Source of the DNA: Bacillota bacterium
GTDB taxonomy: Bacteria > Bacillota > Dethiobacteria > DTU022
Length of the DNA: 43,556 nt
Assembly: GCA_018400435.1 (NCBI GenBank)
Contig: JAGYMW010000008.1
Location: 1-43,556, forward strand
Reading direction: 5' to 3'
Shown here: positions 19,122 through 27,841 of the stretch, one piece after another
How the letters are laid out: every line of letters starts with the position of its first letter
Numbering within the stretch: position 1 is the first letter of the stretch
Notes under the pieces: generated by a model
Database searches by the model: none
The model's input: only the letters and a program-made list of their open reading frames with translations
Told to the model about the DNA's origin: nothing
Made by a program: the position numbers and the translations under genes

Positions 19122-19150
19122 TTGCAAAATAAGTAAAAATATATTAAAAT
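19122..19150 (+). promoter_or_regulatory. Candidate housekeeping-sigma promoter upstream of ftsE
   Basis: TTGCAA (19122-19127), 17-nt spacer, TAAAAT (19145-19150). Confidence 0.5.
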
Positions 19151-19229
19151 ACTGGCAGGAACGCGATTTTCATTGTCGAATGCATAAATATTGGAATAAC
19201 TTAAGAGATTCTCGGGAAGGTTTGACTGG

Positions 19230-19919
19230 ATGGTCGAAGCAGACAATGTCTCTATGAAATACAACCGGTGCAAACAGTATGCACTGGAAGATGTCAGTTT
19301 TTCAATTAGCCGCGGTGAATTTGTTTTTATTGTTGGATCAAGCGGTGCCGGAAAGTCGACCCTGCTGAAACTGATTATTCGTGAAATAAAGCCGACTGCC
19401 GGTTTGATGAAAGTATTCGGCAAAGATATATCCCGCCTGCCGCGGCGTCGTCTTCCCAGCCTGAGGCGAAGTATCGGCATGGTTTTTCAGGATTTTCGAC
19501 TGATCGATGATAGAACGGTCAGTGAAAATGTTGCTTTTGCCCTAATGGTAACAGGTGCTTCCCGGAGGGATATTCGTAAGAAAGTGCCTCACGTTCTGGG
19601 GCTGGTTGGATTGCAGGAAAAAGCGAAAGAGCGGGTTTGTGATCTTTCCGGAGGAGAACAGCAAAGAGTTGGGTTGGCCAGAGCACTGGTCAACCGCCCG
19701 TCAATAATCATGGCTGATGAACCGACAGGCAATCTCGATCCGGGAACAGCGCTGGATATTATGAACCTGCTGCGCAGCATTAACCTGAGCGGTACAACAG
19801 TTTTAGTGGCTACTCATAATCGTGAAATTGTCGATCGGTTTAAGAAAAGGGTTATTTATCTCGACCAGGGCAAGTTAATCGGTGACGAACAGAAGGGAAT
19901 TTATACCCATGTTCGTTAG
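19230..19919 (+). CDS. ftsE: Cell division ATP-binding protein FtsE
   Basis: GSSGAGKSTLLKLI, GMVFQDFRLIDDRTVSENVAFAL, LSGGEQQRVGLARALVNRPSIIMADEPTGNLD. Stop codon is TAG. Confidence 0.95.
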   Translation: MVEADNVSMKYNRCKQYALEDVSFSISRGEFVFIVGSSGAGKSTLLKLIIREIKPTAGLMKVFGKDISRLPRRRLPSLRRSIGMVFQDFRLIDDRTVSENVAFALMVTGASRRDIRKKVPHVLGLVGLQEKAKERVCDLSGGEQQRVGLARALVNRPSIIMADEPTGNLDPGTALDIMNLLRSINLSGTTVLVATHNREIVDRFKKRVIYLDQGKLIGDEQKGIYTHVR

Positions 19920-20796
19920 CGGCCTCGGTTATATTATTGGTGAGACGTTCAAAGGATTATACCGCAACCGCTGGATGTGCATAACCTCAACCGGCGTTGT
20001 TGTGGTTACCCTTCTCATGCTGGGGCTGTTTATGCTGGTGAACCTTAATATTGATCATATCACCGAAACGGTTAAGGAACAGGTTGAGATTGTTGTTTAC
20101 ATAGAAGACCAGGCTGCTCAGGAGGCGGTTAATGATCTTTACAAACAATTGAGCGAGCATAGACAGGTGGAGGAGGTAACCTACGTCTCCAGCGAAGAGC
20201 ATATGCGTCGCCTCCAAATGCAACTTGGCGGCATGCTGGAAGGTTACGATTCAGCCCTTGACAATCCTTTGCTTGCTTCATACGAAATAAAAACGGTCGT
20301 TCCGGAATCAGTAGTTGAACTGGCTGAAGAGTTTGAAACTTATCCTGCTGTGTCAACAGTTTTTTACGGCCAGGGTTATGTGGAGAATTTGTTTGCGGTA
20401 ACCGGTGTTCTCCAGTATGTCGGAATGGCGTTGATGCTGGGGCTGGCAGTAACGGCGATTTTTCTCATATCACATACCATTAAACTGACCGTAATGATGC
20501 GCAGAAAAGAAATAGTAATCATGAAATATGTCGGTGCATCCAACTGGTTCATCCGCTGGCCTTTTTTGATGGAAGGTTTGTTGATGGGGTTGGTAGGAGC
20601 GGTAGTCCCGCTGGTTATTCTGTATTATCTTTACCAGTATTCCATTGAGTGGGTAGCGGGCAACAACCTATATTTTCTGAGTCTACTCCCGGCAGAACCA
20701 GTTATTCGTGAACTGGCCAAATATCTTATTCCCCTCGGCACCGGCCTGGGAATTATCGGCAGTACATTCTCGATAGGCCGTTTTCTGCGGGTGTAA
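19909..20796 (+). CDS. ftsX: Cell division permease FtsX
   Basis: MFVSGLGYIIGETFKGLYRNRWMCITSTGVV, four TM segments, ECD pattern. Overlaps the ftsE 3' end. Confidence 0.93.
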   Translation: MFVSGLGYIIGETFKGLYRNRWMCITSTGVVVVTLLMLGLFMLVNLNIDHITETVKEQVEIVVYIEDQAAQEAVNDLYKQLSEHRQVEEVTYVSSEEHMRRLQMQLGGMLEGYDSALDNPLLASYEIKTVVPESVVELAEEFETYPAVSTVFYGQGYVENLFAVTGVLQYVGMALMLGLAVTAIFLISHTIKLTVMMRRKEIVIMKYVGASNWFIRWPFLMEGLLMGLVGAVVPLVILYYLYQYSIEWVAGNNLYFLSLLPAEPVIRELAKYLIPLGTGLGIIGSTFSIGRFLRV

Positions 20797-20862
20797 ATAT
20801 CAAATACATACTTAGATAGAGAAAAAAGCTTTTATTATCAGGTATCAGGGAGGAAAGGAATA

Positions 20863-22059
20863 ATGCATACCGGAAATAAGATCTGGTTAATATTATTGAT
20901 CCTGCCCCTTCTGCTTGTCTTCTGCAGTGCCATACCGGTTCAAGCCCTCACGGAAGAAATTGAAGCCAAACAACAGGAACTTGAGGAGATCGAGAAAAAA
21001 AGACACAGTGAAAAAAACGCTCTTGAGCAGCGCCTCAATCGTGAAACCGCTTTAGAAGAAGAATTGCTGGAGCTTGAAAACAGAATCCGGGAACTGCGTC
21101 TGGAACAGGAGGAGCTGGCCTGTGAGATTGCTGCTGTCGAGAAGGAAATAGAGGAAGCTGAAGCCGAACTGGCTGAAGCCGAAGAGCAGCTCAGTTACCA
21201 GGAAGAACTGCTCAAACTAAGAATGCGGGCTATCCAGCAGCATGGGTTTGTCTCTTATATCGAAGTTCTTTTTGAGTCAAACAGTTTTTTTGATTTTTTA
21301 ACCCGTCTTCATAATTTGAGTATAATTGCTACCAATGATCTGCGCCTGGTTGAAGAGTACCAGGCTGAGAAAGAAAAGATTGAAAGTTGGAAAGAAGAGC
21401 TGGAGCTGAAAAAGGCCGATCTTGAGGCAATGCGCCGCCGGGTTGCTGACAACGAGGCTGAACTGGAGCGGGCCGTCGGTGAGAGGGCGTCCATCCTTAA
21501 GCAGCTGGAAGAAGAAATTGCTTTAAACCTGAAAGCGATTGCCGATCTTGAAAATGAAGCTCAGCAGCTTGATGCCCTGATTCGTAAATTGATTGCCGAG
21601 GCGAGCAACCAGTTTTCCGGCCTTAACGGCAAGCTCCTGTGGCCTATTGAACCGCCGACCTGGGTTAGCTCAGGCTATGGATGGCGCAATGATCCTTTTA
21701 GCGGAGCAAAGGCCTGGCACGGGGGAATCGATATCGCTCCCAATCATGGAGCAGCCAATTATATTCTGGCTGCCGCTGATGGTCAGGTAATTTATGCCGG
21801 TTGGAATGGCGGTTACGGTAATTGCCTGATGGTCGATCACGGCGGTGGAACAGTTACTCTCTATGCCCACATGAGCAGCCTGCTGGTTAATAAAGGGGAC
21901 GTTGTCCTCAGGGGCGAGAGAATTGCCCGGGCCGGGACTACTGGTTACAGCACCGGTGTCCATCTTCATTTTGAAGTACGAGAGTATGAAAAATCACCTG
22001 TCCGCAGCTATCCCAGTGGCAATCCGGATTATCGACACAATCCTACCGGTTATTTCTAA
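20863..22059 (+). CDS. Murein hydrolase activator / M23 family peptidase with N-terminal coiled coil
   Basis: Signal peptide, long coiled coil, then WVSSGYGWRNDPFSGAKAWHGGIDIAP...VDHGGGTVTLYAHMS...GVHLHFEVRE. Confidence 0.93.
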   Translation: MHTGNKIWLILLILPLLLVFCSAIPVQALTEEIEAKQQELEEIEKKRHSEKNALEQRLNRETALEEELLELENRIRELRLEQEELACEIAAVEKEIEEAEAELAEAEEQLSYQEELLKLRMRAIQQHGFVSYIEVLFESNSFFDFLTRLHNLSIIATNDLRLVEEYQAEKEKIESWKEELELKKADLEAMRRRVADNEAELERAVGERASILKQLEEEIALNLKAIADLENEAQQLDALIRKLIAEASNQFSGLNGKLLWPIEPPTWVSSGYGWRNDPFSGAKAWHGGIDIAPNHGAANYILAAADGQVIYAGWNGGYGNCLMVDHGGGTVTLYAHMSSLLVNKGDVVLRGERIARAGTTGYSTGVHLHFEVREYEKSPVRSYPSGNPDYRHNPTGYF

Positions 22060-22272
22060 TCAGTGGGTAAAGTGTCCGGGAAGAGATAGCTTCTTTGACA
22101 GGATTAAGTATCTGACTGCAGCGCAAAATAGTTCAGCCATCCCCGGCAGCATATATCCAGGTGATGGCTGAAGCTTTTTCGGAAATGGATACAGGTTAAC
22201 CATTTTATGATATTATTATGCTCAGGTGTTCTGAATGAGCGAAAATAGAGCAGCAGATGCGCTGAACGGGAG

Positions 22273-23757
22273 TTGAAAGCGATGGAAATTAATCGCAAAA
22301 AAGCAATATTTATTTGGGTTGCCGTGATTCTAATTCTACTGGTGGGATCCAACATTTTCACTTACTTCGCGGCAGGTTACTTAACTGGTTCAAATGATGA
22401 AGATCCAACTAAAGTAATTAAATTTGAGCCGGCAAAAAACGACTATGATGAGGACACGGAAATCCTTTTTGAGACGATGGATGCCATTACGAATAATTAT
22501 TACACTCCCATCGATCAGGATGTCCTGATCGAGGGAGCGGTGCATGGAATGATTGAAAGCCTGGAGGATCCACAGGTCCAGTACTATGATTCTAAAGCGC
22601 TAGATGCTTTCCTCCTGGACACGAGGGGTTCTTACGGTGGTATCGGGGTGCGGATCATTGAAGTGGGTGACGATGTTGTTGTATTTGAAACATTTGCCAA
22701 TACCCCTGCTGAACGGCAGGGGCTCACCCCGGGTGATCAAATTATCGAAGCCGACGGTCTTGATCTGTCCGGGAAAGGAATTGATTTCGTTGTAGAACTG
22801 CTGCGCGGCCCCGCAAATACGTCTGTTGACATTGTCATTAAAAGACCCGGAGCCGATGAGCCAATTGCTCTGACCGTGGAAAGAGAGGATATTCGGGTTA
22901 CTTCAGTTTCCAGCGAGATGCTCGAAGAAGGTCTGGGCTATATTAAAATCAGCAGCTTTGACAGTCATACGGCTGAAGAATTTACTTCTCAGTTTAAAAC
23001 AATTGAACAAAGTGGCTTAAGCAGGGGATTAATTCTGGATGTGCGTGATAATCCTGGCGGGCTGGTTGACCAGGCTGTCGAAATTGCCAAGCTCTTGGTA
23101 CCGGAAGGAGAAATTGTCCGCCTGGTCGGCCGGAACGAGGATGTTAAAACGATTTACTATTCAAGTGCCGTGAAGAAACCGTATCCAATCGTAGTACTGA
23201 TCAACGAAGAATCAGCCAGCTCTGCAGAACTGCTGGCCGGAGCGCTGCAGGATCGAGGAGCGGCATTCCTGGTGGGCAAAACAACTTTTGGAAAAGCTTC
23301 CGTACAGCAGCTGGTTTATCTTTCCGATGACCAGGCTATTCTTCTGACCATGGCCCGTTATTTTACACCTTCCGGCCGGGATATTCACCAGCATGGAATA
23401 GAGCCTGATTTTGAGGTGGATATGCCGGAAATACTGCGCTACTACCGTTATTTTTTACCGGGACAACTTGAGCGCGGTCATTATGGACCCGATGTGGAGA
23501 TGCTCCAAATGATGCTGGAACAAACCGGTTATACAATTGATGTGACCGGCTATTTTGATGAACAGACAACGAGGGTGCTAACTGATTTTCAAACAGCAGC
23601 CGGTATAAAGCGGAGCGGTGTATTTGATGATCAGACCTGGATTCAGTTACGAGAAGCTCTGGATATAGCGGCCCGGGAACAGGATGATCAATTAAATTTT
23701 GCCCTTGATCTGATCCTTAAGCCGGGTCTCTGGAATATAACCGAGGAAAATGATTGA
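22273..23757 (+). CDS. S41 family C-terminal processing peptidase with PDZ and peptidoglycan-binding domains
   Basis: GSYGGIGVRI, PDZ region (AERQGLTPGDQIIEADG), GLILDVRDNPGGLVDQAVEIA, NEESASSAELLAGALQDRG, KTTFGKASVQ, C-terminal PG_binding_1 (DVEMLQMMLEQTGY...TQTW-like). Confidence 0.93.
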   Translation: MKAMEINRKKAIFIWVAVILILLVGSNIFTYFAAGYLTGSNDEDPTKVIKFEPAKNDYDEDTEILFETMDAITNNYYTPIDQDVLIEGAVHGMIESLEDPQVQYYDSKALDAFLLDTRGSYGGIGVRIIEVGDDVVVFETFANTPAERQGLTPGDQIIEADGLDLSGKGIDFVVELLRGPANTSVDIVIKRPGADEPIALTVEREDIRVTSVSSEMLEEGLGYIKISSFDSHTAEEFTSQFKTIEQSGLSRGLILDVRDNPGGLVDQAVEIAKLLVPEGEIVRLVGRNEDVKTIYYSSAVKKPYPIVVLINEESASSAELLAGALQDRGAAFLVGKTTFGKASVQQLVYLSDDQAILLTMARYFTPSGRDIHQHGIEPDFEVDMPEILRYYRYFLPGQLERGHYGPDVEMLQMMLEQTGYTIDVTGYFDEQTTRVLTDFQTAAGIKRSGVFDDQTWIQLREALDIAAREQDDQLNFALDLILKPGLWNITEEND

Positions 23758-25127
23758 TGATGGACGCACTGCTCGAACTTTGCCGTATTTTCCTGACAAC
23801 TTTTGTCCTGACGCTGGTTATGCCCATATTCTGGCTTGTGCTGCTCCTGGTTTACCTGCAGTACAGGCGGTTGGCCAGCAGGGAAGAAAAATTATTTGGC
23901 AGAACGATCAATCCCATTGGCAGGCAGATGGTTATCGCGTTAGGTTTTGGAGCCCTGGGTGGTTTTGCAGCCAGTATCATTCTGGTTTTGCTCGGGCTTT
24001 CCCTGGAACAGATCGGTCTCTATTTTCTCTGGCCTGTAGCCCTGCTTTTACTGCTGATTAACCCCCGCTACCTGTGCTTTTCTTATGCAGGCGGAATAGT
24101 TTCCGTTTTCGTGATTTTATTCCGGCATATACTGGTTCCTCTTTTTCCTGTAGTAGCGGAAAATTTTATCATTGACAATCTTCTCATGATCCATATCCCT
24201 GCTTTGCTGGTTTTAATCGGCCTTCTTCACCTGGTTGAGGCTTTGCTGATTTATGTTAGTGGACATTTGGGAAGCAGCCCGGTTTATCTCAAACAGAGCG
24301 ATGGGAAAGTGGTTGGTGCGCACATACTGCAGCGGTTCTGGCCCGTACCCCTGGTTGCCCTGCTGGTTGCCGTTGTTCCGGAGGTTGAAATTGTTGGCGT
24401 CAGCATGCCGGATTGGTGGCCCATCATTCAGTCATCACTGCAGCCTGGAACTGGAGAGAGCCTGCAGTATATGATTATTCCCGTGGCAGCCGGTCTCGGC
24501 TATTCCGATATAGCCCTATCTACGGCACCGAGGGAAAAGACGGTGTCGTCTGCAGCGTGGCTTGCTCTTTACAGCATCATTCTTCTATGTCTGGCGGTTG
24601 GTTCAGAGTATTATTCTTTTCTCGTTTTACCTGGAGTGATTTTTGCTCCCCTGGGTCACGAACTTTTAATTCTCTACGGAAACAGGCAGGAAAATAACCG
24701 GCCTCCTCTTTACAGGGAGGGGCCATATGGTGTGGCAGTAATGATGGTTCTGCCTGCCAGCCCTGCTGATGATGCAGGCCTCCGGGAAGGAGATCTTATT
24801 ACGAAAATCAACGGGCAGCAGGTTACCGGAAACACTGATCTGCTGCAGAAAATTGATGACAGCTATTTTATGATTTTTATTGAAGGGGAAAGAAAAGGGG
24901 AACCCTTTTCGGTCGTTCTGAAAAAACGTTCTTCTCCGACCAGGGATGGTTTTTTAAATGGCAAACTGGAAAGAAACCGGCAAACGTTTAATCATCCACT
25001 GCTGCATCGCTGTGCTGCCCTGGGTCTGATTCCTGCTCCTCCTGCCGATTCAAAAATATTTCTGGTAATGAAACAGGGTAGATCTTCCAAATGGCTGAAC
25101 AAATGGAAAGAAAGAATTTTTAAATAA
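23757..25127 (+). CDS. Polytopic membrane protein with C-terminal PDZ domain (positional analogue of MinJ)
   Basis: Multiple TM helices, then PDZ-like PYGVAVMMVLPASPADDAGLREGDLITKINGQQVTGNTDLL. Start overlaps the S41 stop. Confidence 0.8.
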   Translation: MMDALLELCRIFLTTFVLTLVMPIFWLVLLLVYLQYRRLASREEKLFGRTINPIGRQMVIALGFGALGGFAASIILVLLGLSLEQIGLYFLWPVALLLLLINPRYLCFSYAGGIVSVFVILFRHILVPLFPVVAENFIIDNLLMIHIPALLVLIGLLHLVEALLIYVSGHLGSSPVYLKQSDGKVVGAHILQRFWPVPLVALLVAVVPEVEIVGVSMPDWWPIIQSSLQPGTGESLQYMIIPVAAGLGYSDIALSTAPREKTVSSAAWLALYSIILLCLAVGSEYYSFLVLPGVIFAPLGHELLILYGNRQENNRPPLYREGPYGVAVMMVLPASPADDAGLREGDLITKINGQQVTGNTDLLQKIDDSYFMIFIEGERKGEPFSVVLKKRSSPTRDGFLNGKLERNRQTFNHPLLHRCAALGLIPAPPADSKIFLVMKQGRSSKWLNKWKERIFK

Positions 25128-25192
25128 GCATATTATCGTCGTTTGGCCGATTCCGAATCTGCAGCCCGGCCTTATCGATGGAGGTGTAATGA

Positions 25193-25759
25193 TTGCTTGT
25201 TGCTGCATCTGCTGCATTTGTTACAATGTTTGTTGCTGAAATGGGCGATAAATCACAGCTGATTTCCCTGACCATGGCATCCTGTTACCCTCCCCTGCAG
25301 GTGCTGGCGGGGGCAATGGTAGCTCTGACTGCAGTTCTCGGCCTGGCTGTGGTGGTTGGTGGTTACATCGTTTCTGTTGTTCCTCATACCCTGATTGCGA
25401 TAATAGCCGGCCTCGTTTTTATTGTAATGGGTTTATACAATTACCGGTCCGGCGATGAACGACCGGCGGAATGCCGCGGCAGAGAAGGATTTTTCCAAAC
25501 TATGGTTATGGTTTTTGCCGCCGAGTTTGGTGATAAAACCCAGGTAGCTGCTTTTTTTCTTGTTGCCGGTTTCGGTTATCCCCTGGCTGTTTTTGGTGGG
25601 GCGATGGCGGCCATGTTTCTGAATCACCTCCTGGCTGTTTTTGTGGGCAGCCGTTTCTTGGCGAAAATCAATCCCCGTTATATTCGCATTGTTTCATCCA
25701 CTCTTTTCATTGTAATCGGTCTTACTATTATCATCGCAGAGATTTTTCCTTCCTCCTGA
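25193..25759 (+). CDS. TMEM165/GDT1 (UPF0016) family transporter
   Basis: Two repeats of the E-x-G-D-K-(S/T) motif: FVAEMGDKSQLISLTMA and VFAAEFGDKTQVAAFFLVA. Confidence 0.92.
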   Translation: MLVAASAAFVTMFVAEMGDKSQLISLTMASCYPPLQVLAGAMVALTAVLGLAVVVGGYIVSVVPHTLIAIIAGLVFIVMGLYNYRSGDERPAECRGREGFFQTMVMVFAAEFGDKTQVAAFFLVAGFGYPLAVFGGAMAAMFLNHLLAVFVGSRFLAKINPRYIRIVSSTLFIVIGLTIIIAEIFPSS

Positions 25760-25789
25760 TTGTGTTATAATGAATTTTGACGCAAAAGT

Positions 25790-25801
25790 GAACATGCGGT
25801 C
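25790..25801. promoter_or_regulatory. Weak candidate LexA/DinR box upstream of uvrB
   Basis: GAAC-ATGC-GGTC lies downstream of a TATAAT (25766-25771). One mismatch to GAAC-N4-GTTC. Confidence 0.3.
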
Positions 25802-25840
25802 TTATTCATTGCTAAAACGCTGCTGGCGGGAGGTTTTATC

Positions 25841-27823
25841 TTGAGCAACAGCGGCATTTTAAAAATTAAAGCTGACCACCGGCCTTCCGGGGACCAGCCG
25901 GAAGCTATCGAAGCCCTGGTGCAAGGTTTGTACCGGGGCTCCCGTTACCAGACCCTCCTGGGAGTAACTGGCTCAGGGAAAACTTTTACCATTGCCAACG
26001 TTATTGAACGGGTACAGCGCCCGACCCTGGTGGTGGCTCCGAACAAGATTTTGGCTGCCCAGCTGTGCAGCGAGTTTAAGGAGCTTTTCCCGGATAACGC
26101 GGTTGAATACTTTATCAGTTATTATGATTATTACCAGCCGGAGGCGTACCTGCCCTCGAGTGACACCTACATCGAAAAAGATTCATCGATCAACGATGAA
26201 ATAGATAAACTGCGGCATTCTGCAACCAGTGCCCTGCTGGAAAGATCGGATGTTATCATTGTCGCTTCCGTGTCCTGCATTTACGGTCTCGGTTCTCCCC
26301 AGGAATACAGGGAGCAGGTCCTTTCGCTGAGGCCTGGAGCCCGGATCAGTCGAGATCAGATTATCGAGCGCCTGGTGGAAATACACTATGAAAGAAATGA
26401 GATTGATTTCCATCGAGGGACTTTCCGGGTCCGGGGTGATGTTCTTGAAATAATACCGGCTTCATTTTCGGAAGCTGCCCTGAGGGTAGAGCTCTTCGGA
26501 GACGAAATTGAAAGGCTGCGGGAAATCGACCTTGTCAGCGGCAAGGTGACTGGAGAAAGAACTCATGTCGCGATCTTTCCGGCGACCCATTACGTAACAG
26601 CGCCTGACCAGTTAAAGCGGGCCATTGCTGCCATCGAATCGGAACTGGCAGAGAGGTTGGCCGATTTCAAGAGCCGGGATAAACTGCTCGAGGCCCAGCG
26701 CCTGGAGCAGCGGACCCTCTTTGATCTGGAAATGCTCCAGGAAATGGGGTTCTGCAGCGGCATTGAAAATTATTCACGCCACCTTGACGGAAGGCCAGCC
26801 GGCAGTCGTCCGGCTACCCTGCTGGATTATTTTCCGGATGATATGCTTGTGGTCATTGATGAATCTCATATTACCATTCCCCAGATCAACGGGATGTATC
26901 ACGGCGATTTGTCGCGCAAAACAAATTTGGTGGAGTACGGATTCAGGTTACCGTCGGCCCTGGATAACCGCCCACTGCGTTTTGCTGAATTTGAAAAACT
27001 GGTCAATCAGGCAATTTTTGTATCAGCTACCCCCGGACCGTGGGAACTGGAGCATACTGAAGAGGTGGTTGAACAGATTATTCGCCCTACAGGTCTTGTT
27101 GACCCGCTCATCGAAGTCAGGCCGGTGGAGGGGCAGGTGGATGAACTCTATGGTGAAATCAGGCGCAGGGCCGAGGCCGGGCAGCGGGTTCTGGTTACGA
27201 CGATGACTAAAAGGATGGCCGAAGATTTAACAGACTATTACCGAAATATGGGTGTAAAAGTGCGTTACATGCATTCTGATATAAACGCTCTGGAAAGAAT
27301 GTCCATTATCAGGGGGCTGCGGCTTGGCGAGTTTGATGTTTTGATCGGTATCAACCTGCTGCGGGAAGGGCTTGACCTGCCCGAGGTTACCCTTGTGGCT
27401 ATTCTTGACGCCGACAAGGAAGGCTTCCTGCGTTCGGAGCGATCGCTGATTCAGACAATTGGCCGTACTGCCCGCAACACCGAGGGACGTGTGATCATGT
27501 ATGCCGAAGAAATAACTCCGTCGATGCGCCGGGCGATTGATGAAACAGATAGGCGCCGCCAGAAACAGATCCTTTTTAACAAGGAACACGACATTGTTCC
27601 CCGGACCATTGTCAAACCGATCCATTCCCTGATCGAAGCGACTGCCGCCGCCGAAGAGGAAGGGCGGTACATGGAAGATGATTTAAAAAACATACCGGTG
27701 GCTGAAAGGCGCAAAACAGTAAACAAGCTGCGTAAAGAGATGCTCCGTGCTTCACGGGAGCTGGCTTTTGAGCGGGCTGCGGAGTTGCGTGATATGATTT
27801 TTGAGCTGGAAAAGGGCCAATAA
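25841..27823 (+). CDS. uvrB: Excinuclease ABC subunit B
   Basis: [17 protein letters not shown]-like start, [45 protein letters not shown]-terminal UVR motif. Confidence 0.97.
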   Translation: MSNSGILKIKADHRPSGDQPEAIEALVQGLYRGSRYQTLLGVTGSGKTFTIANVIERVQRPTLVVAPNKILAAQLCSEFKELFPDNAVEYFISYYDYYQPEAYLPSSDTYIEKDSSINDEIDKLRHSATSALLERSDVIIVASVSCIYGLGSPQEYREQVLSLRPGARISRDQIIERLVEIHYERNEIDFHRGTFRVRGDVLEIIPASFSEAALRVELFGDEIERLREIDLVSGKVTGERTHVAIFPATHYVTAPDQLKRAIAAIESELAERLADFKSRDKLLEAQRLEQRTLFDLEMLQEMGFCSGIENYSRHLDGRPAGSRPATLLDYFPDDMLVVIDESHITIPQINGMYHGDLSRKTNLVEYGFRLPSALDNRPLRFAEFEKLVNQAIFVSATPGPWELEHTEEVVEQIIRPTGLVDPLIEVRPVEGQVDELYGEIRRRAEAGQRVLVTTMTKRMAEDLTDYYRNMGVKVRYMHSDINALERMSIIRGLRLGEFDVLIGINLLREGLDLPEVTLVAILDADKEGFLRSERSLIQTIGRTARNTEGRVIMYAEEITPSMRRAIDETDRRRQKQILFNKEHDIVPRTIVKPIHSLIEATAAAEEEGRYMEDDLKNIPVAERRKTVNKLRKEMLRASRELAFERAAELRDMIFELEKGQ

Positions 27824-27841
27824 CAGGAGGAGCTGACAGAC

